64,000 nucleotides of DNA from Ctenosaura bakeri (taxonomy: Eukaryota > Chordata > Lepidosauria > Squamata > Iguanidae): assembly GCA_948474755.1 (NCBI GenBank), contig CAOLHI010000927.1, positions 248,001 through 312,000 of the forward strand, written 5' to 3'. Under the pieces are notes generated by a model, which was not told the DNA's origin, searched no databases, and saw only the letters and a list, made by a program, of their open reading frames with translations. This document shows, piece by piece, positions 57,949-64,000 of the stretch (within the stretch, counting starts at the first letter, position 1; every line of letters begins with the position of its first letter). The position numbers and the translations under genes were made by a program.

Positions 57949-60900
57949 AACAGAATGACTGTGCTTTTTTGATCCAAGCAATCAAAGTCCAAGGTAATTG
58001 ATATTTTCATGAATTTTGTCTAGCTACAGCTTTTCATAAAATTTGTTTGATCTAGTTGGGTTTTTCTGTCAATGTCATTTTGGTTATTGCTCAGTTTGAA
58101 AGACTAACAGCAGAAATTTCTAATAATTGGGGGGTTGGGAGGAAGCACTGTGGGTGTTTGTGGGGTGTTGCATGCAATGTTTGAAATCATTGAAAATTGC
58201 CTACGGTAGCTTGTTTATATTAACGTCACTAGGATTTAAGAATCCAAAGGTCTGTGCCTATTCCAAAAATGCACATATTACCTGCTGTCTATCACCCCCA
58301 GTGCCCAACCTGGTATTTGGCTTCTTCTTTGCACTGGGTCTACTTGAACTGCATTCATTTTTTATACAAACATGCCCTTGATTTCTGTAGGGATCCTTTG
58401 TTTGGAGTAGGCACTGTATATGTGGGACTTTTTGTCTGCTATTATGCAGCATAGCTATGAGAGGAGAATGTATTTTGTAAAACTTATGAACTTTTTTAGC
58501 CAGTGACAAGAGAGTTGACCTAAGTGTCCCTGCATTATTCCAACTTTTTCTAAGTGAAACACAACTCCACATGCCCTTGTCATTACTACTCCCATTTTAC
58601 ACAAGCTTCTAACATGACTCAACGTACTACGAGTACTACTGTGGTAGTGCTAGCCACATGTTATTGTATTGGGGTACTACCGCTGTGAGAAGGGGGGCAT
58701 TTTGCCATTGGATGAATCAAAAGTGTCTAAGCTGACAAAGCAGAAGCAGGTAAGCAGTGCTTGAATCAGGAAAAGGCATGGTGGCTTTCAATGAAATCCC
58801 CTAGCCCCACTTGCTGATTCACTCCACTTTTAGACAAATGGCACTTCCCACAGACTTCTGAAAACAGCATTTAGAGGAGCTGATGGAAGTGGTAAAAAGG
58901 CCCATTGTAATTCAAGCAATTCAGATTTGATATAAAAATTGACATTCCAGCCTTGCTTTACACATGAATAAGGCAGAAATATTATTCTGTGTGTTTCTGC
59001 TGCTATTGCCATATCTAGTTTATTTTCAGTCTTCCTCTCCTCCTCCTCCTCCTCCTCCTCCTCCTCCTCCTTCTTCTTCTTCTTCTTCTTTTTTCTTTTC
59101 TTTTTTTTTTTTTTTGGAGAAGGAGGCTAGTGGTTTGAGTTAACCTTGGTTTGCTTAACTAAGTATGACATATGAAACTATGGTTAGCACCTCCAAAGCA
59201 AGAAAGTAAACTGCTCTGGAATTGAGAGAAAGTGCTTATTTCCAAAGTTGGCTCCCACTTCTGAGAAGGAAGCCAGCTGGTTTGTATAGTGGCATGCTTT
59301 TCAGTGTATTCCAGTTACTGGTATGGGGCAGCAACAGCTCTTTGTGAGCTTGCTGGAGGTATCTGCTTGGTCATTGCAGCTCAATGGACTGGGCGAATCC
59401 TTGGTCTGATCTAGCAGATCTGTTATATTCAGATGCTTAGTTTGAGCCCAGACAATTAAATAGGAAGGGAGCAAATTAACCATCCAGTCTGACCTTTGCA
59501 GAGCTCTCTAGACCTAAGTCACACAACTCTATTGGTGTGTTATGGATGAATCTGTGGAACATTTGATGTACACTGACGAGCTCACAGAACATCCTTAACG
59601 ACTGCACCTCAGCTGGCATTTACTAACTCATTGGATGGACAGTAAAAAATGGCTGATGATGGTGCTTACCAGTTGTTGGTTAGCCTGTTATATTGGCACG
59701 TAGTAAAGCAAATAAACAAAATCTTAAGGACATGGTGAATGTTTACATGAATGAACTGTTTCCACATGCACAACATGCTAGTTGGGTTGTGTACATATGC
59801 CTGTAGGCTGTTCTTGAGTGCACGTCCTTATTCAGAATCTGTTGTCCACAACAGTATGATCCTACGTACACAGCACTCTCCTTTCTCTAAACCTCTGATT
59901 ATCTTAATCTTTTGGATGTCTTCCCAGCTATTTGGCTAAATGAGGGCACATTTTTATTAGATATTTACAAGAATCAAAGCGCAGTATTCAGGCCTCAGGA
60001 ATTTTTGGACACTTCACCATCATCTCCCCCTTCCCCCTTCCATTGCAAAGACAGAATGAGTCATAATAGGCTCTCGATATCTTCTGCACAATCATCAAAA
60101 GTACATAAAATATGAGAGTATTGGAAAAAATGAATATGAAACAGTTGTTTACTCTTTCCTGTGATACAAAGAATTGGGGAGAGGGTTGCTATGAGTTTAA
60201 CATAGAGCAGGTTTAAAAACACAATGCTTCTCCACACACAAACACACACAGATCACATATTTGATTTACAGGATGCATTAAAATTAGTTCAAAAGGGACC
60301 TCACAAAGATAAGGCCATTGATGACTCATTTAAGACATGCATGCAGCATGTGCTAAGCAGTAGACTCAAACATAGCAGACGCTCAAAAGAAACATTGCTT
60401 TTTAGACTATCAACCAATTAACAGGAAAAATAACAAAAAAAATCTACGGAGTACCAAAAGTTCAACAGAGATGCTATATTTCACACAGTGAAATAAATAT
60501 AAGATAACTTTCAGTTTAATAAACCAACCAGTTCACTAACTGATACAACTAAGCACTATATTTTCATCTGCCTTTTGTATAATAAGAAATGAAAGATAGG
60601 CTCAGAATTAATCTATACTTTCTTTGCAGCTCCAAGTAAAATTTGACCCCAAATTTTGGTTGGCTAATCCACCAATTAGGCTAGTTTCCCTTGTAGCCTC
60701 AGCTTCACCATATATTTAAAAAAAAGAAAAGAAAAGAAAAAAGAGGTATCCATATGGCATCATGGCCATTTATGCTGTCCCTATGACTAACTTTATTAAC
60801 AATAATATCAGGCAGCATGAACGCTGGGATTTGGCCTATTTGTCTATCATACTCTAGTACACAATTGAAGTTCAACCACTCATGCAAATACATTGAGGCA

Positions 60901-61660
60901 CACAGGCTTAGATAAGTGTGCTGCTAGGCATATGCTGAAATTTAGGATGTGCCTGAACCATGAACTTTCAGAGAGCTAAGTTGTTGCCAGATGTTGCCTA
61001 GAGAAAATACAGAATTCTTGCCTCACACAGTTATGGCTATTTGCATCCAATAATCCATAGTCTCCAAATCTGCTTCTCAAAACTACAGCACTCATAGAGG
61101 TTACCACTTTAATAGTGCTTCCACATGTCGAGTCAGCACTAAGGATGGGCTGTTTGGGGCTCAGACCTGCCCTGAAGGACTGCTGAAGACTCAATTACTT
61201 ATAAACCTGCCAATTAACACATGCACATTCATGTTTAACTGAGAGGTCAGCAATTGCAAAAACATTTTCAAGCAGACATATCTTATTTCAGTCATATCAA
61301 CCAGAAGAGGGTTGTTGAACTCTTCATGTATGCATTAATAGGTTAAAGAGAGCAGAAGAGATATGCCAGTGTATTTTGCCTAATGTTTTCCTGTTTTGTA
61401 TTCCCAATCCTGTTGAACACAAAGTCTCAAAGGAACTCTTTAAAAAGAGTTTGAATATCTCCAACACCTTCAGTAGCCTACTCAAACCTACTCAGGAAAT
61501 TCCCTTGGGTGACCAAGGAGGAAAGCAGGCTGCTTTTTGAAGGCATTAGAGACCTGCCATTCAAATTATTATTGAAGAGTTCCATTGAGAACAGCTTTTT
61601 CTTTTGTCTCCAACATGTTGGGAATTTATTTAAAGGAAATATTTGGAGAGTACCTAAAAT
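57949..61660 (+). other. NFATC2: Probable NFATC2 3' UTR (extent uncertain)
   Basis: Sequence after the NFATC2 stop. Mammalian NFATC2 transcripts have 3' UTRs of several kilobases, so part or all of this stretch is probably transcribed UTR. AATAAA hexamers are seen at 59711-59716, 60492-60497, 60518-60523 and, further on, 62257-62262 and 63967-63972. I cannot tell which is used. It contains a long pyrimidine tract (59034-59115) and no coding region I recognise. The 3' limit given is only where the next identified transposon begins. Confidence 0.5.
59034..59115. repeat. (TCC)n(TTC)n(T)n pyrimidine tract
   Basis: About 80 bases of almost pure pyrimidine on +, 1.1 kb downstream of the NFATC2 stop. 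Such mirror-capable homopurine/homopyrimidine tracts can form triplex DNA. Confidence 0.95.
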
Positions 61661-61882
61661 ACCTAAAGACACCAGATCCTGTTTGCTCTTGGAGCCTAAG
61701 CAGGTCAGCCCTGGTTAGTACTTGGATGGGAGACCACCAAAAACATCCATGTACTATAGGCTGTATTTCAGAAAAAGGAACTAGCAAAATTATCTCTGAG
61801 TATTCTTTGCCTAGGAAAACCCTATGAAATTCATGGGGTCACTACAAGTTGACAAACAACTTGAAGGCAGGCACACACACAC
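61661..61882 (+). mobile_element. 5S rRNA-derived SINE, best-preserved head
   Basis: Head 'ggagcctaagcaggtcag' and an intact 5S C-box-like CTGGTTAGTACTTGGATGGG (61711-61730), then the body, the tail 'tgcctaggaaaaccctatga' and a CA run. It is the clearest 5S-derived copy here, sense to NFATC2 and perhaps within its 3' UTR. The 5' border is approximate. Confidence 0.93.
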
Positions 61883-62880
61883 TTGCATAGCTATTGTTTT
61901 GTTTTGGTTCTGATCATAAAGCTGTTATACTGACCCTGTTTGGTGATCATTTCAGCAGATTCTTTCAATATGTGACATGTAATGATGCAGGCAAAAGCAG
62001 CTTTGGAAAGAAGTTCTAAGTATGCCCAGGCCCTATGCTCACTGGCAGTTGGTGGCTTCCATGTCTATAGGGCAGTGATTGCATTATGCCTTTAAAATTT
62101 CAGAAGAGCTATCAAAGTGCTGAACCCTATAGCCCACAGTCTTCCTTAACATTTGAGCTAAAACCCAGAATGGACTCACCACCTCACTAACCTGGAAGCC
62201 ATCAGCTGCCACTGACCATTCTTCAGCCCCACTGACTTTGAAGTGATTTGCTCCCAAATAAATGTAACATGGATTGCACTCAAAAACATCTGTCCTTGTT
62301 AAACAACTTCACTTTATTGTCAGGTCACTTAGTATGGAGTAATTCATATTGATGAGACAGAAGATGTTGTAATGATTTTATTACAACTGTGGCTAACAAC
62401 TGTGGTTCTGATCCACATGCCTGTTTTCACATCTCTTTGTGAGGAATTCTTTATGTATGGAGAACAGGGCTGAAAATATTTGCTTATTTCATTCTTATAT
62501 GCAAGAATGATTAATTGGAATCATCTTCTTCCCTTTGAGTGAGATTATGAGAATTTTTGCACATTGTTCAAAGATTTTTCACAGTTCAGCACTTTTTGTG
62601 AAAATGTTTTTCCACAGAAAACACCCATTTTTGTGTGAAACGCAGTTTTCTCACAAAAATCAAGTTTTTATGCAAAATCACTGTCTTCTGCACAAAACCT
62701 CCCCACGTATCTCTATGCAAAAAAGCCATGCTTTGTTATCAAAACAATTTTGTCACAAATAAGTCCTGGATTTCCAAGTTATTAAATACCATTTGATACC
62801 TATTAAATTCTCTAAAATATGGAGTGCTACTCCATCCTTAGATATAAACATTTCACCTGGTACCAGTGGTGCCCAGCAGG
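61883..62880. other. Downstream sequence, no gene
   Basis: AATAAA at 62257-62262. At 62560-62757 a repeat with alternating 'ttttgtg' and 'cacaaaa' blocks; the open frame 62535-62762 across it is an artefact. Nothing else recognised. Confidence 0.5.
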
Positions 62881-63420
62881 TGCCCTTTCATACCTGACAA
62901 TTATAGCACTATGATTCCATTTTCACTGCCATAGCTGCATTCATGGAATCTTGGGAGTTGTAGAGGCACTAGCGCTCTCTGTCAAAGAATATTAAGTACT
63001 CCCCCAAATCTGCATACCCTCCAACATTTAATAGGTGAAAAGTGGGGCATGCATGACCAAGCAGGAATATGCTTTTGCCTGAGCCTATTGGGAAGGGAAG
63101 GATTCAAACCCTACACATCTCCTCTCCCCTTCCCTTGAAGAGTTAAATGAGTGTAAACTACTTTTGTACTTTGAACTCAGTTTGTGATCACTGAAGTAAG
63201 CTGAGGACAAAGGGAATATGAAGGAGTAGAAGAGAAAATCTGGGACATTTTAAAAGCAGCTGAAAAAATGGAATGACAGAGGATTAACCAGAACTGTCCC
63301 TGCCAAACCAGGACATTTGGAGGGTATGAAACTTCAAATCCCAGGATTCCATAGGAGAAAACCAGGGCAGTTAAAATGGAACCATAGTGCTTTAACTGTG
63401 CAGTGCAAATGAGCCTCAGG
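62881..63420. mobile_element. hAT-like palindromic MITE split by a second element
   Basis: Left arm 62881-62963 and right arm 63331-63420 are inverted copies of each other ('agcactatgattccatttt' against the reverse complement of 'aaaatggaaccatagtgct'; 'atggaatcttggga' against 'tcccaggattccat' reversed). Between them lies the separate element at 63012-63328. Confidence 0.8.
63012..63328 (+). mobile_element. Unclassified ~317-bp element with TIRs, copy 3
   Basis: Ends GCATACCCTCCAACATTT and (reverse complement of right end) CATACCCTCCAAATGTCC are inverted repeats. Internal blocks 'agcagctgaaaaa' and 'gaggacaaaggg' match, in reverse, the copies at 19932 and 20990. It is inserted between the arms of the element 62881-63420. 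Confidence 0.82.
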
Positions 63421-64000
63421 AATTTCACACATGTCAGGGCACAGAATTCCATGAAGGTGACTGAGTGGGCTTTCAAGGAAGGCAGTGGTCTTCATTTCTT
63501 CATCTGCAACTAGCATAGAAACCAAACACTAGTAGATGCAGCACACTGTATTTAATGCCTCGTCCAACCCATTTGATGAAGGGATTTTTAACAAAAATGA
63601 ACTAGCCTGCTAAAAGGTTAGTAGCCTGTATTTCCATGCCAGCCGCAAAAGCAGGGGCATCTTTTCTTCTGCAGCTGACTTGAGAATGTGTGGGACTAGC
63701 CTTTCAGGTTTTGTTTTGTTTTTTTTAGGCTAGTAGCATTTGTGGCTTTGTTTATGAGGCTGCAAAACTCTGCATTGTGCTTTATCTGTTCCCAGAGGCC
63801 CTTGCATCAGTACTCGTAACAAAATTAATGTAATTCGGTCTTCAATCCAGTAGGGGTTTTCCTTAGATTTTAAAACATTAAACTCACCCAGCCATTTCTA
63901 TTTTGGCAGTCAGTAGTGCTTTGTAACGGGAGAAATGTCACATTTCCAAACAGGTTGCTTTCATTAAATAAAAGGAAATGTCCCTACAAAACAGTGTGTG
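63421..64000. other. Downstream sequence to window end
   Basis: Unique-looking, no repeat or gene recognised. AATAAA at 63967-63972 near the edge. It could still be NFATC2 3' UTR, intron before another terminal exon, or intergenic. Confidence 0.4.

Noticed and set aside
61661..61760. A 5S rRNA gene
   Set aside because: The sequence leaves the 5S pattern after the C box and continues into a Bov-B-like SINE tail.
62535..62762. Open frame beginning SEIMRIF, resembling the VNEIIRKEF-type alternative NFATC2 end
   Set aside because: The required phase after a G does not give this frame (it gives a stop), the preceding bases are not a convincing acceptor, and the sequence belongs to a TTTTGTG/CACAAAA repeat.
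1..64000. CRISPR arrays, prophage, operons or other prokaryotic systems; endogenous retrovirus
   Set aside because: No spaced direct repeats, no LTR pairs or retroviral gag/pol/env motifs, and the whole window has vertebrate gene and repeat structure.

Overview
The window is a piece of a vertebrate nuclear genome, very probably a squamate reptile (lizard or snake, iguanian-like). Evidence: a split gene with GT-AG introns, and a repeat mix of CR1, Bov-B/RTE and L1-type LINEs, tRNA-derived 'Sauria' SINEs, 5S rRNA-derived SINEs with Bov-B-like tails, and many short palindromic DNA transposons. There is no operon, CRISPR array, prophage or other prokaryotic feature.

The only host gene I can support is the 3' part of NFATC2 (NFAT1/NFATp), on the + strand. 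Four coding exons are visible: 7177-7232 and 7950-8076 (end of the Rel-homology C-terminal IPT/TIG half and the basic nuclear-localisation segment), 10716-11393 (the large exon for the C-terminal transactivation domain), and a tiny terminal exon at 57905-57948 that encodes ELIDTHLSWIQNII and a stop. Splice phases agree at every junction (0, 1 and 1). The introns inside the window are 717 bp, 2639 bp and about 46.5 kb; the first 7176 bases are the end of an earlier intron. Bases after 57948 are 3' UTR and/or downstream sequence. Earlier NFATC2 exons (N-terminal regulatory domain, RHR-N) lie upstream of the window.

Everything else I recognise is interspersed repeat. LINEs: CR1 at 1-338, 8412-9930, 18325-18965, 33178-33645, 35103-35347 and 47850-50258; Bov-B-like at 35690-36990, interrupted by an L1-like insert; an L1 3' part at 53995-55150. 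SINEs: six 5S-derived and three tRNA-derived copies. DNA transposons: six pogo/Tigger-like elements, two hAT-like elements with exact 8-bp target duplications, three GC-rich elements with GGGCCTTTCCACAC-type ends and 3-bp duplications, and a nested pair near 63 kb. The rest is intronic sequence with simple repeats and a few stretches that could be regulatory.

I did not find a new biological system. The points most worth checking are the isolated terminal exon after a 46.5-kb repeat-filled intron, a CR1 copy that lost exactly the codons of its catalytic F-A-D-D box, the MITE families with readable target duplications, the nested insertions, and two perfect inverted repeats (40938-40968 with paired E-boxes, and 55111-55149 inside an L1).
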